From Tautonia marina (lineage in GTDB: Bacteria; Planctomycetota; Planctomycetia; Isosphaerales; Isosphaeraceae), in assembly GCF_009177065.1 (NCBI RefSeq), contig NZ_WEZF01000009.1, forward strand, positions 186,001-250,000: 64,000 nt of DNA. The letters are read 5' to 3'. The position numbers and the translations under genes were made by a program. This document shows, piece by piece, positions 37,348 through 46,013 of this stretch (position 1 is its first letter; each line of letters opens with the position of its first letter). The notes beneath the pieces were generated by a model. That model did not search any database. It worked only from the letters and a program-made list of their open reading frames with translations, and was not told where the DNA came from.

Positions 37348-39594
37348 TCAGCGGCGTCCGACCCGGAAAATCCGGAACAGGGGATCAGGCGGTTCTTGCC
37401 CGTAGAGGGGCGTAAACTGATCGGGATGCTGCTCGGCCCACTGGCGTTCGATCGGCCAGGGCTCGCTCACATTGTGCCGGGCAACGACCAGCAGCTCGAT
37501 CCGATCGGCTCGAAGGTTGGCGAGCCAGGCGTCGAAGTCCTCTTCCTCGCGGTCCCAGCCGGGCATGTCGCCCGGCCAGTTTGGTCGGCCCGCGGCCACC
37601 GCCTCACGATGGTAGTCGTGCATCAACCAGTCTCGGTGCTCGTTGATATTCACATAACGCACCTGATTCTTCATGCCCGGCCCGAGCAGGAAATACGGCA
37701 GGTTCGTTCCGGCATAGGCGATCCGTGCCCCGTCGTCGCCAGCCAGGCGGTCGAGCGTCAGCCAGCCTCGGTAATAGTCGACAAAGACGGGAAAGAACCG
37801 TAACGGCTCCGACATCCCCCAGGGAGCCGTGACCACTCCCCCGATCAGGAGCATGGCCGCCACTGCTCCCAGGGCGACCCGCTTCGGCCCGGGGTACCCC
37901 GGACGGTTGACCGCTCGGCCGATCGCCGCTGCCGCCAGGAAGGCCAGCAAGCCGATCACCCACGGCCCGACCACCAGGAAGAACACCCGGACCATCTCGG
38001 CCCACTGGCCGGCATTCACCGCTGTCGTGAGCGAGTTCCACCAGTTGGCACTCGGCGTCGGTAGCACCACGGGGCCGGGCGTGGTGTTCGGAATCATCGG
38101 AGAGAAGTCCCAGGGCACCTTCTGTTCCTCACCGAATCCCGCCCACGGCCACGCCTGGCCCGTCATCGTGTGCAAGGCGAGCAGCACCACCCCAGCCACC
38201 CGCAACACCTTCGCCCGATCGAGGAGCATCGCCACCGGCACCGCCGCCATGCCCACCGCCGGGAACAGGAACCGCTGCTGGGTCCGGTACGGGATAATTC
38301 CCCAGTAAATCACCGCGTTGATCACCGCCAGGGCGGCGACCGCCCAGACCCACCGGGCCCGATCTTTCTCCCGACGCTTGCCGATCGCCCAGAAACCGAC
38401 CAGCGCCGCCAGCCAGATCGGTGTCATCCTCGGGTCGAAAACCTGTAAGAACATGTCGATCCCCGATCGCCAGTCGCGGGGATCAATGTAGTAGCGACTT
38501 CCTTTCATCACCTCCGGCGCATACCAGCCAGTCAGCAACGTCCGGCCGAAGGCTTCGACCTGCACCGGATAGAGCGGATTCCCGGTCAGCCAGGCGTTTC
38601 GGGCGTACCAGTACCCGGCGGTCAGCATCGGCGCGAAGCCGAGGATCGCCAGATGCCCGAGCTTCGATCGCCATCCGATGGGTCGCACGAGGACCGCCAT
38701 GCCCACGGCCGCCAGCAACGGCGGCACCAGCACCAGGCCCGTCGGCTTGCATCCCCAGCAACATCCGGCCGCCAATGCCCCCAGCGCGAGGGTTCGGGGT
38801 CCCCCTTCTCCCATCGCGTACCGAAGGAAGAAAAAGGCCGACGCCAGATACCCGGCCTGCAAGATCGTATCGACGTTCGCCTCGAAACCGAACACGATGT
38901 AAGGCGAGCAAGTCAGCATCCAGCCTGCGGCAACCATCGCCGCCGATCGCCCCGCGCCGACCTGCCGGGCCATTGCGAAGACGGCCATTCCGGTCATCAG
39001 ATGAAACGGTGCCTGGCCGACCTTCGCCAGCAAATCTCCTCCCCAGCCGATCATCAGCCAGGCGAACCAGAGATCCCCAATCGCCGAAAAGTAGGTCACG
39101 ACGTTGTCGCCGAACGGCGCGGCGATCAGGTCCAGTGATCCCGATTCCCACCACCGGGCCGCGAACCAAAGGTGATAGATCGGCCCATCGCTGATCACTT
39201 TCACCGGCAAGAGCAGTGACCTTATGCCCAGCAAGACCGACGCCCAGAGCGTCAATCCAAGGGCCACCGTCGCGTCAGGATGCCAGGTCGGGTCGCCGGC
39301 CCGAAATGCCTCGCCCTTTTCCGAGTCGGGGATCGGCCCTCGCTTCCGCGATGCCCACCCAAGGACCCCTGCGGTCATCGACCAGACCAGCAGCGGCCCG
39401 CGCTCCAGAAACCCGAGTGCTCCGAACACCTCCATGCCCAGCGTCACCCAGGTCCAGGCGATCACGGCTGCGGCAAGCCATCGGACCATGCCCTTCGCCT
39501 GCCCGAAGGAGTGCCCGGCCAGCCAGTAGGCTCCGGCCCAAACCGGGGCATTCAGCAAGATCGTCCAGAGCAGCCCGACGCCGATCGCGGTCAT
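37348..39594 (-). CDS. Polytopic membrane glycosyltransferase-like protein
   Basis: 748 residues with many predicted transmembrane helices throughout residues 1-600 (for example TILLNAPVWAGAYWLAGH and VALGAVAAMLLIGGVVTAPW) and a soluble C-terminal tail. The first large loop has SDGPIYHLWFAARWWE; an acidic residue followed by a Tyr-His pair here is typical of GT39/ArnT/PMT-like enzymes that use polyprenyl-phosphate sugars. The C-terminal part (DDGARIAYAGTNLPYFLLG) is a periplasmic soluble domain. No specific family is certain. The start at 39594 overlaps the stop of the upstream GT2-methyltransferase gene by 4 bp (ATGA), a strong sign that the two act together, probably in building and transferring a lipid-linked sugar. 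Confidence 0.78.
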   Translation of the reverse strand: MTAIGVGLLWTILLNAPVWAGAYWLAGHSFGQAKGMVRWLAAAVIAWTWVTLGMEVFGALGFLERGPLLVWSMTAGVLGWASRKRGPIPDSEKGEAFRAGDPTWHPDATVALGLTLWASVLLGIRSLLLPVKVISDGPIYHLWFAARWWESGSLDLIAAPFGDNVVTYFSAIGDLWFAWLMIGWGGDLLAKVGQAPFHLMTGMAVFAMARQVGAGRSAAMVAAGWMLTCSPYIVFGFEANVDTILQAGYLASAFFFLRYAMGEGGPRTLALGALAAGCCWGCKPTGLVLVPPLLAAVGMAVLVRPIGWRSKLGHLAILGFAPMLTAGYWYARNAWLTGNPLYPVQVEAFGRTLLTGWYAPEVMKGSRYYIDPRDWRSGIDMFLQVFDPRMTPIWLAALVGFWAIGKRREKDRARWVWAVAALAVINAVIYWGIIPYRTQQRFLFPAVGMAAVPVAMLLDRAKVLRVAGVVLLALHTMTGQAWPWAGFGEEQKVPWDFSPMIPNTTPGPVVLPTPSANWWNSLTTAVNAGQWAEMVRVFFLVVGPWVIGLLAFLAAAAIGRAVNRPGYPGPKRVALGAVAAMLLIGGVVTAPWGMSEPLRFFPVFVDYYRGWLTLDRLAGDDGARIAYAGTNLPYFLLGPGMKNQVRYVNINEHRDWLMHDYHREAVAAGRPNWPGDMPGWDREEEDFDAWLANLRADRIELLVVARHNVSEPWPIERQWAEQHPDQFTPLYGQEPPDPLFRIFRVGRR

Positions 39595-41054
39595 GCCGAG
39601 GGTCCCTCTCCTGGTTTCCGGCCCACCGCAATCGTCGACAGGGCAGGCCAGCCGGGAATGCGCTCGATCACCTTCGCCACTGGCAAGAGCAGATCAAACA
39701 GACGCATTTGCCCCGGAGAAAGCCGGTCGCGTCCCAGAATCTTCCCACTGACGTACCAACCGACCGTCCCAAATCGGTTAAACCCCTGCTGATGCACAAC
39801 CTCGAAGCCCGCGGCTTCCAGTTTCCGACGCAATTCCGACTCCTCGTAGCGCCGTTCGTGACCGAGGGCGCGGTCGGTCGGCGTGTAGAGCCAGGGGTGT
39901 TGCGGCACGAGGATGATCGCGTGACCTCCTGGCTGAAGCACCCGGAAGAACTGGCGAAGCACCTCCTCATCGGCGGCAATATGCTCCAGCACGTTCAGGC
40001 AGACGATGGTATCGAGTCGCTCCGGCTCGATCCGGTCGTAATCGGCCGATCGGGTCAGGTCCATCTCGACCGTCTCGACGTTTTCCAGATGACCGAAGCG
40101 CCGGGAGATCATCTCGACATAGAAGGCTTCGTTGTCGGTCGCCACCAGACGATCACTGTCGAGAAGCAATTCCGTCAGGTTCCCGATGCCGCACCCGGCC
40201 TCCAGCACTCGAGGTCCGATCCACGGCTCAATCTGTCGGAGCAACCACCGATTCAGGCCCCTCGCCTTGCGCATGGCCACCAGAATCGCGTAGCCGTCGT
40301 GCGTCGTGAAGCGGCGGTCGAAGACTCGGCAGCGGATCATCACCCCGATCGCCCGCAACCCATCGACCCACCGAACTTTCTTCCCTTCCAGATACGTTCG
40401 ACCCGCGTAGCTGATTGCCACCTCGTACAACCGAACCCCCCACTGAGCCAGCCGGACGGTCAGTTCGGGCTCGAAACCGAACTTCCGACTTTTCAACGGG
40501 GTTTGCCGGAGCAGATCGGCGCGAATCGCCTTGTAGCCGGTCTCCATGTCGGTGAGGTTCAGGTCGCACAGGACGTTACACAGCCACGTCAGCAGGCCAT
40601 TACCGAGGCTGTGCCAGTAATACAGGACCCGGCGATACTCTCCGCTGAGAAAGCGGCTGCCGAAGACGGCGTCGGCCCGGCCGTCGAGAATCGGCTGAAC
40701 CAGCCTGGGCAGGTCGTTCGGGTCGTATTCGAGATCAGCGTCCTGGATCACAACGATCTCGCCCCTGATGTGGGGCAGGGCGGTGCGGATCGAAGCCCCT
40801 TTCCCTCGGTTCCTCCGGTGTTGCAAGACCCGGAGGCGCGGGTCGGCCTCGGCCAGGGTTCGAAGCACCTCGGCCGAGCCGTCCGTCGAGCCGTCATCCA
40901 CGGCGATCAACTCGATCGGCACCGGCAACGGAGCCTCGAAAACCCGTCGAACGATGGTTCGCAAGGTGCGCCGCTCGTTGAACACGGGCATCACCAGGCT
41001 CAAGATCGGCTGCGGGTCGGGGGATGAATCGCTGAAGGGCTCAGGCTCGGGCAT
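39591..41054 (-). CDS. GT2 glycosyltransferase fused to SAM-dependent methyltransferase
   Basis: 487 residues, two catalytic domains. Residues about 15-245 are a GT2 enzyme of the DPMS/polyprenyl-phosphate type: LVMPVFNERRTL, AVDDGSTDGS, the RGKGASIRTAL segment and a DAD metal motif (VVIQDADLEYDP). Residues about 280-480 are a class I methyltransferase: motif I VLEAGCGIGNLTELL, an ATDNEAFY acidic strand and CLNVLEHIAADEEVL. The first domain would load a sugar on a lipid phosphate; the second could methylate the sugar or lipid. Both motif sets look intact. ATG 41054 is the start. The downstream polytopic protein overlaps it by 4 bp and could be the enzyme that consumes the product. Substrates are unknown. 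Confidence 0.88.
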   Translation of the reverse strand: MPEPEPFSDSSPDPQPILSLVMPVFNERRTLRTIVRRVFEAPLPVPIELIAVDDGSTDGSAEVLRTLAEADPRLRVLQHRRNRGKGASIRTALPHIRGEIVVIQDADLEYDPNDLPRLVQPILDGRADAVFGSRFLSGEYRRVLYYWHSLGNGLLTWLCNVLCDLNLTDMETGYKAIRADLLRQTPLKSRKFGFEPELTVRLAQWGVRLYEVAISYAGRTYLEGKKVRWVDGLRAIGVMIRCRVFDRRFTTHDGYAILVAMRKARGLNRWLLRQIEPWIGPRVLEAGCGIGNLTELLLDSDRLVATDNEAFYVEMISRRFGHLENVETVEMDLTRSADYDRIEPERLDTIVCLNVLEHIAADEEVLRQFFRVLQPGGHAIILVPQHPWLYTPTDRALGHERRYEESELRRKLEAAGFEVVHQQGFNRFGTVGWYVSGKILGRDRLSPGQMRLFDLLLPVAKVIERIPGWPALSTIAVGRKPGEGPSA

Positions 41055-41230
41055 GCGTTCGCTTCGTCTTCGCCTGCGACGTGATGTCGGGACAATACGG
41101 TACGGTTGGTCCTGCCGGAACTCGCCTCACGAGAAAGGGGGCGGCCGGAGTCTCGCCAAAGGGTGACAGACCCACCGGGCCGGCGTCCAGAGGGTTCCCG
41201 GCTCGATGCCTGGTCGGATCGGCCGGCACG

Positions 41231-42400
41231 TCAAGGACCGTCAATCCGGGGATGATCGTCGTGCGCCTGAGGACGCCGCCACCGCCGATAGGTCGTCAGC
41301 AGTGATCGCGCGGCCCGATCACTGCCAATCCGGGAGAGGAGATTTCCCAGCGCCTCGGCGTGCATCCGGGGTCGATCCGCTCCAGAGAAAGGGGCGGCTC
41401 GGGGTCGGCCAAGAATCACGGCATGCGCCAGAGCCGCGATCAGAGCCAGCATCAGGAAATGTCCGGCCACAATCCCCAGTTCCGGCACCTGACGGATCAC
41501 CTGCCAGGGTGTCGGCATCGACGATTCGGCCCCCAGCAAAAACGACCCTTCGACGAACGCCACCTTTCGAGGCGTCGAACCGACCCACTCCGCCACCTTC
41601 ATCGTCAATGGTCGGCGAGCGTGCGGAACAACTGCGGCATTGAGCAAGAACGAGCCGTTGGCCACGACCAGCACGGCCGAAGGATCCCCGCCGTCGATCG
41701 GATCATCCCACGACCAGTCCATCACGATCACCCGGTCGTCGTCTCCGGTGAGTAAGGCCGCTTCCGCGGGGCTACTCACCTCCAGGGCTCGATGCAAGGG
41801 AAGGGCCGCGGCCTTTGGATCAATTCCTTCAGACCAGGGACCACCGAGACTCACCGACGGATCGGCTCCGCCTGTTTCCTCGTCGAACCGGAACCAGTAG
41901 TCCGGATCGGCGGCCTGGAACCCCGGCGGGGGGCCTTCCGATCCCCAGTCCGAGGCCCTCGTCAGCTTCTCCTCGATCCGATCCCGTTGTTGCTCCGGGG
42001 CATCCTCGGGAAGCGCCTCCAGGGCGCCTTGCCAGTATTCGGCCTCGGCGCTTCCATCGCGGCAAACCAGGATCAACCGACGGCCGTCCCCTTCCATTTG
42101 CCAGTCGAAGTACCAGTCGGCTTCCTCCTGACTCACAATCCCCGGCTCGGGCAAGAACCGGACAATCGTCTCGGCCCAGTCACCTAATTCCTCGTTCAGC
42201 CGACGAGCCGCGCGGACCTCGTGCCCTTCATCACGGAGCAACGAGGCAAACACTCCGGTGCCGTTCACACTTCGACCGGCAATCCGCCCGTAGGTGGTGT
42301 CGATCTGCGTTTCCGCACATCCCGAAACCAGGGCCAGCAGCACGGGGACCAACATCCCGCACCTGCGAGGCATCGATCCGGTTCCACGTGCTCGGGTCAT
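41231..42400 (-). CDS. DUF4350-type lipoprotein
   Basis: 389 residues. The N-terminus carries a lipoprotein signal (LVPVLLALVSGC, lipobox L-V-S-G-C). The body resembles DUF4350: an N-terminal TYGRIAGRSVNGTGVFASLL segment, DRVIVMDWSWDDP, and a NGSFLLNAA strand, followed by a membrane helix around 310-330 (GHFLMLALIAALAHAVIL). ATG 42400 overlaps the DUF4129 stop by 4 bp, so the two are translationally coupled. In other bacteria DUF4350 and DUF4129 proteins occur in MoxR-ATPase operons with RDD and SpoIIM-domain proteins; here the MoxR and DUF58 genes are not visible. Function is unestablished. Start choice is supported by the ATGA overlap and the lipobox position. Confidence 0.82.
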   Translation of the reverse strand: MTRARGTGSMPRRCGMLVPVLLALVSGCAETQIDTTYGRIAGRSVNGTGVFASLLRDEGHEVRAARRLNEELGDWAETIVRFLPEPGIVSQEEADWYFDWQMEGDGRRLILVCRDGSAEAEYWQGALEALPEDAPEQQRDRIEEKLTRASDWGSEGPPPGFQAADPDYWFRFDEETGGADPSVSLGGPWSEGIDPKAAALPLHRALEVSSPAEAALLTGDDDRVIVMDWSWDDPIDGGDPSAVLVVANGSFLLNAAVVPHARRPLTMKVAEWVGSTPRKVAFVEGSFLLGAESSMPTPWQVIRQVPELGIVAGHFLMLALIAALAHAVILGRPRAAPFSGADRPRMHAEALGNLLSRIGSDRAARSLLTTYRRWRRPQAHDDHPRIDGP

Positions 42401-43170
42401 CGCGCCACCCCCGAGGCGAGAATCGCGTCCAGCGACTCGGCCTCCGCCCACAGGGCTTCAAATGCCTCGGGGTCGGGCTCCTGATGGCCGTAGTAGACGG
42501 CTTCGAACATCCGGAGCGTCCGACCGACTGCCCCTTGCACCACCTCATCCTCAACCGACCGAACCAGTTGCCGACCGGTTCGTCCGGGAGCAAGCCGAAT
42601 CAGGCTCATCTGGTCGAGCAGCAACAACTGATGTGCAAAGAGCAAGACGACCGCGCGGCCTCGCTCTCCCTGCTCGCGGAACCGGCGGGCGGCTTCCAAC
42701 GGGTCCGATTCATCCATCGCCAGGCCCGTCGGCAGCGAGTCAACCCGAGCGGCCGAACCCGTCACCTGCGCCGCCTTTGCTCTCGTTTGGAACTGACCTG
42801 CGGCCTCGATCCTGCGCTGCCACGTCCGAGCAAGATAAAGAATCAAGGCCATCAAGCCCGCTGCGAGCAGGACAAAAATGATCAGCCGCCCCAGATCCTG
42901 CAGGTTCATCGAGGGCCAATCGAACCACGATCCTCCGCCACCCAGCCGAGGGTTCGACGCCGCTGGCGGCCGGGGAGGCATGACCGGACGGAACCCGTCG
43001 TTCGGGGCGTCGTACCAGGGAAAGCTGCGGCCGGCAAATGCCTGGCGCACCGATTCGACCGCCTCAGGATCGACCGAGGCCGCCTCTGACGGCTGAGCCA
43101 GTCCTCGCGGAGATGGTCCGGCAACCCCCATTGCAACCACCATCGCCAGAAGCAACGATCGGCTTACCAT
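42397..43170 (-). CDS. DUF4129-type membrane protein
   Basis: 257 residues with an N-terminal signal (LLLAMVVAMGVAGPSPRGLA), a Pro/Gly-rich segment, a transmembrane helix (LIIFVLLAAGLMALILYLA, about 97-115) and a cytoplasmic helical domain with DPLEAARRFREQGERGRAVVLLFAHQLLLLDQ and RTGRQLVRSV, which is the DUF4129 pattern (a transglutaminase-associated domain). Its neighbours SpoIIM, RDD and DUF4350 support the assignment. Overlaps at both ends (7 bp with the upstream gene, 4 bp with the downstream one) indicate one operon. Biochemical role unknown. Confidence 0.82.
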   Translation of the reverse strand: MVSRSLLLAMVVAMGVAGPSPRGLAQPSEAASVDPEAVESVRQAFAGRSFPWYDAPNDGFRPVMPPRPPAASNPRLGGGGSWFDWPSMNLQDLGRLIIFVLLAAGLMALILYLARTWQRRIEAAGQFQTRAKAAQVTGSAARVDSLPTGLAMDESDPLEAARRFREQGERGRAVVLLFAHQLLLLDQMSLIRLAPGRTGRQLVRSVEDEVVQGAVGRTLRMFEAVYYGHQEPDPEAFEALWAEAESLDAILASGVAR

Positions 43171-43949
43171 GAGTCGGAGTCCTCCTTCATGGCCCGTCCG
43201 ACCGCCCGGAGCCGTAGCTCAACCTCCCAGCCTTCGAGGCGGATGCGTTGATCAATATACGTCAAAAAGCGGACGATTGCGAAGAAGGCCACCGCGATCC
43301 AGACTCCGACAAACACCCAGGCATTGAACACGAAATCGGCGTCCGAATAGCCCCAGGTCAGTTCCCCCTGAACGACGCTCATGACCTGACCGGTCGCAAA
43401 CCAGAAGGCCAGCACGAACAGGCCACCGAAGGTCATTTGCGTCATCCACTGGCCGAACAGCTCTCCCCCGCGATCGCTGCTCAGGTCGGTACAGCGCGAC
43501 CAGGCCCGACGCCACTTGCCACGCTCCAGCAAGAGCACCTCGTTCATGAACACCTGGCGCACCGGGATCAGCCAGGCCAGCACCATCGACCCCAGCAGAA
43601 GGCTTCGGAGGAGAAACTGATACAAGAGCATCGGCACGAGCTGTCGGAGCAGCGTTCCGATCACCTGGCGCGGCCTCGGCGTGCTGCCGAACATGATCCC
43701 CCCTAGCACAATCGTCAACGGAGCCGTGGCGAAGGGTGCTTCGAGAACGATCGCCCACAAGTGGACGACCGCTCGCCCGTCCTCCACCTCAGCCAGGATC
43801 CAGGCGTTGAGCAAGGCCCACGGGGCAATTCCCAGGAGCGCCGCGAGCCCTAGCGTGATCGGCCGGTGCCGGATCACCACCAGGGCCAGGTCGAGGATGT
43901 CCAGGTATGATCGCTCTCGAATCTGAACCAGAGTTCGATCAACGGCCAC
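43164..43949 (-). CDS. Multi-pass membrane protein in the SpoIIM/DUF4129 operon
   Basis: 261 residues, five or more predicted helices (for example LALVVIRHRPITLGLAALLGIAPWALL with flanks, MLLYQFLLRSLLLGSMVLAW, GGLFVLAFWFATGQV, FVGVWIAVAFFAIVRFLTYI). No enzyme motif was recognised. The frame is open upstream, but GTG 43949 (VAVDRTLVQIRERSYLD) has GGAG 7-8 bases upstream and overlaps the SpoIIM stop by 11 bp, so it is preferred. Position between SpoIIM and DUF4129 is the same slot used by uncharacterised membrane proteins in related operons. Function unknown. Confidence 0.7.
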   Translation of the reverse strand: MAVDRTLVQIRERSYLDILDLALVVIRHRPITLGLAALLGIAPWALLNAWILAEVEDGRAVVHLWAIVLEAPFATAPLTIVLGGIMFGSTPRPRQVIGTLLRQLVPMLLYQFLLRSLLLGSMVLAWLIPVRQVFMNEVLLLERGKWRRAWSRCTDLSSDRGGELFGQWMTQMTFGGLFVLAFWFATGQVMSVVQGELTWGYSDADFVFNAWVFVGVWIAVAFFAIVRFLTYIDQRIRLEGWEVELRLRAVGRAMKEDSDSW

Positions 43950-45033
43950 GATCTCGCTCCGATGCCTGGCCGACGAATTCCACGGAACCGCTCGCGTCAC
44001 CAGCCCCGCCGCGACCACCCGCCACAAGGTAAACCACGAGAAGCAGCGTACTGCCAATCGCAACGCCCGCCTTCCCCCAGTACGGCAAGGCCGAGGCCGA
44101 CACAAACCCTTCCACGAACGCCGCCAGCACGAACAGACAGACCGCCGTTCCGACAATCGGCAACGAGGCCCGAGCCTCCCGAGCCAGCGAATCGAGCCGC
44201 CGCTGCCCTTTTGTGTCGATCAATCCCCACCCCAGCCGGAGCCCGGCCGCTCCCGACATGACGATCGCCGTCAGCTCGAACGGACCATGAGCCGTCACAA
44301 ACTCATAAAAGTTCGCCGCCGAAGGAGTCGTCGCCATGTGCCCGAACATCGTCCCCAGCACAATTGCCTGAAAGCACAGCTCGTAGAGCGTCATGATGCC
44401 GAAGGTCAGGCCATACGCATAGCATTTCAGGCCGATCGCTGCGTTGTGGTTGATGTAAAATCCGGTCATGAAGGCATCTTCACGGGGCATCTCCGTCAAG
44501 GGGCGGGCGTACATCGCTTCCAGGTTGGCAATTTGCTCCGGGCCGACCACCTTGTCGGCGAAGCCGGGCCTGCCGGCGGCCAGCAAGCCGGCCAGGATCA
44601 TCAGGCCCCAGAAAACCACCGACGCCAGCTTCAGGAACGGATCCGATCGCAACCGACGCGGGACCACCTCCAGCAGCTCCGAAGCCCAGTCTCGGACCCG
44701 AAAGCCTCGGGTTCGGTAGATCGAATTGTGAGCCCGACCGACCAGGGCATGAAGATACGCAACGGTCTCCCGGGGCAGGTCATACGCTTCGGCCAGCATC
44801 AGGTCGGCACAGGCGGCCCGGTACAGCTCTCCCAGCCGCACGACCTCGGCGGCTCCGATCCGACCCTCGGGAGACGGCACGGTCGGGTCGTCCTGCTGCT
44901 CGGCCGCAATCGCTTGTTTCCAGGGTAACAGCCGACGGCCCCGCAACGCCCCGGCCTGCTCGAAGCGGATCAGGAGCGCATCCAGCTCTCGCCAGACCTG
45001 CTCGCGACGGGCAAGGCGCTCGGCAACCCTCAT
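43939..45033 (-). CDS. SpoIIM-like membrane protein
   Basis: 364 residues. A cytoplasmic helical N-terminus of about 120 residues precedes several membrane helices. The stage II sporulation protein M pattern is visible: FMTGFYINHNAAIGLKCYAY, ATTPSAANFYEFVTAHGPFE and ELTAIVMSGAAGLRLGW. In Firmicutes SpoIIM takes part in membrane migration; in non-sporulating bacteria such proteins are found in MoxR/DUF58/RDD operons with unknown role. The start is ATG 45033. The gene lies 6 bp after the RDD gene and overlaps the next gene, so all five genes 45804-41231 probably form a single operon. Strong family call; function inferred only from context. Confidence 0.88.
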   Translation of the reverse strand: MRVAERLARREQVWRELDALLIRFEQAGALRGRRLLPWKQAIAAEQQDDPTVPSPEGRIGAAEVVRLGELYRAACADLMLAEAYDLPRETVAYLHALVGRAHNSIYRTRGFRVRDWASELLEVVPRRLRSDPFLKLASVVFWGLMILAGLLAAGRPGFADKVVGPEQIANLEAMYARPLTEMPREDAFMTGFYINHNAAIGLKCYAYGLTFGIMTLYELCFQAIVLGTMFGHMATTPSAANFYEFVTAHGPFELTAIVMSGAAGLRLGWGLIDTKGQRRLDSLAREARASLPIVGTAVCLFVLAAFVEGFVSASALPYWGKAGVAIGSTLLLVVYLVAGGRGGAGDASGSVEFVGQASERDRGR

Positions 45034-45039
45034 ACGCGA

Positions 45040-45804
45040 TCACTCCTCCAGGAAGACGCGGTGGTAGAGGGCGCAGAGTACGGTGTCTCCCGTTGCGTCT
45101 TCCGGCAAATCGTACGTCTTCCGGGCCGGAACGGCGAGATGAGCGGCCATTTCTTCCCGCCGAGACGTGCTGAACCGCTTCCGGTGCGCCACGTAATCGG
45201 CCAGCGCCCTTGCCAGTTCCGGCCCCGCATCAATCCGGGCCGGCAAACGGGGCAAGAGGGTCTGAACAGCCTTTTCCTCCAGAAGAGCCACCCCACCCCG
45301 CGTCGGCCGCTGCTCGACAATCACCATCGTTCGGGCCGCCAGATCCCCGAGCCGCTGAAACCGACGGGTCAGCAACATGCTGGCAATCGCCGGTAAATAC
45401 CCGAACGGCACGATTCCATCGAAGCACCAGAGCAAGTTGCGCAGGAACGCCTGCCCGCCGTTGATCGGCACGCCTTCCACCGACACCACCCGGAGTCCCA
45501 TCGCCCGCTTGCCGACCGTCTGGCCGTTCAACACCCCTTCCAGCAAGGCACCATAGCCAAACCGAAGCGCGAACAGAATGACCAGAAATAGGCCACCACC
45601 CGCCGCCGTCCCGAGCGCCAGCAGCAACGACACCATGAGCCCCAGGAACACCAGCATTCCCAGGACCGCCAGGTCGATTAGATAGGCCGTCGCACGTCGA
45701 AACGGACCCGCCAGCGGATACTGAAACGTAATCCGCTCCGGAGTGATCAACCGGACGGTCGTATCGAGTGCCTCGTGTGTCGCTTCAAGGGCCGCCGTGG
45801 CCAT
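45040..45804 (-). CDS. RDD-family membrane protein
   Basis: 254 residues. The RDD pattern is present: an arginine-rich start to helix one (AGPFRRATAYLIDLAVLGML), NGQTVGKRAMGLRVV between helices and LTRRFQRLGDLAARTMV. Three or four transmembrane helices sit between about 35 and 150. A cytoplasmic C-terminal region of about 100 residues follows. RDD proteins are often small ion-exchange or stress-associated membrane proteins, and occur at the head of SpoIIM/DUF4129 operons. ATG 45804 is the first start of the operon; a candidate promoter lies 98 bp upstream. The next gene starts 6 bp after its stop. Confidence 0.9.
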   Translation of the reverse strand: MATAALEATHEALDTTVRLITPERITFQYPLAGPFRRATAYLIDLAVLGMLVFLGLMVSLLLALGTAAGGGLFLVILFALRFGYGALLEGVLNGQTVGKRAMGLRVVSVEGVPINGGQAFLRNLLWCFDGIVPFGYLPAIASMLLTRRFQRLGDLAARTMVIVEQRPTRGGVALLEEKAVQTLLPRLPARIDAGPELARALADYVAHRKRFSTSRREEMAAHLAVPARKTYDLPEDATGDTVLCALYHRVFLEE

Positions 45805-45901
45805 GATGCTTTCGACCTCGACGCCGCAATGCCGCGGGCCGGCTCTACGCTCCGGGCCATCCGGTGCGCCAACCCGACCCGCCCGTTCTCAAGGTCGATC
45901 C

Positions 45902-45930
45902 ATGCTATCTGCCCGGCCATCGATCGGCAA
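45902..45930 (-). promoter_or_regulatory. Candidate promoter of the RDD operon
   Basis: Minus strand: -35 TTGCCG (45925-45930), 17-bp spacer, -10 TAGCAT (45902-45907), 4 of 6 in each box. The first start codon of the five-gene operon is at 45804, 98 bp downstream. Confidence 0.4.
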
Positions 45931-46013
45931 CGCGCCTCGCTCCTCGATCGGCCAATCCGACCTCTGCGAGCCGACGACGCAAGCCCATCACTCCCTCTTG
46001 CCGGAGCAACGAC

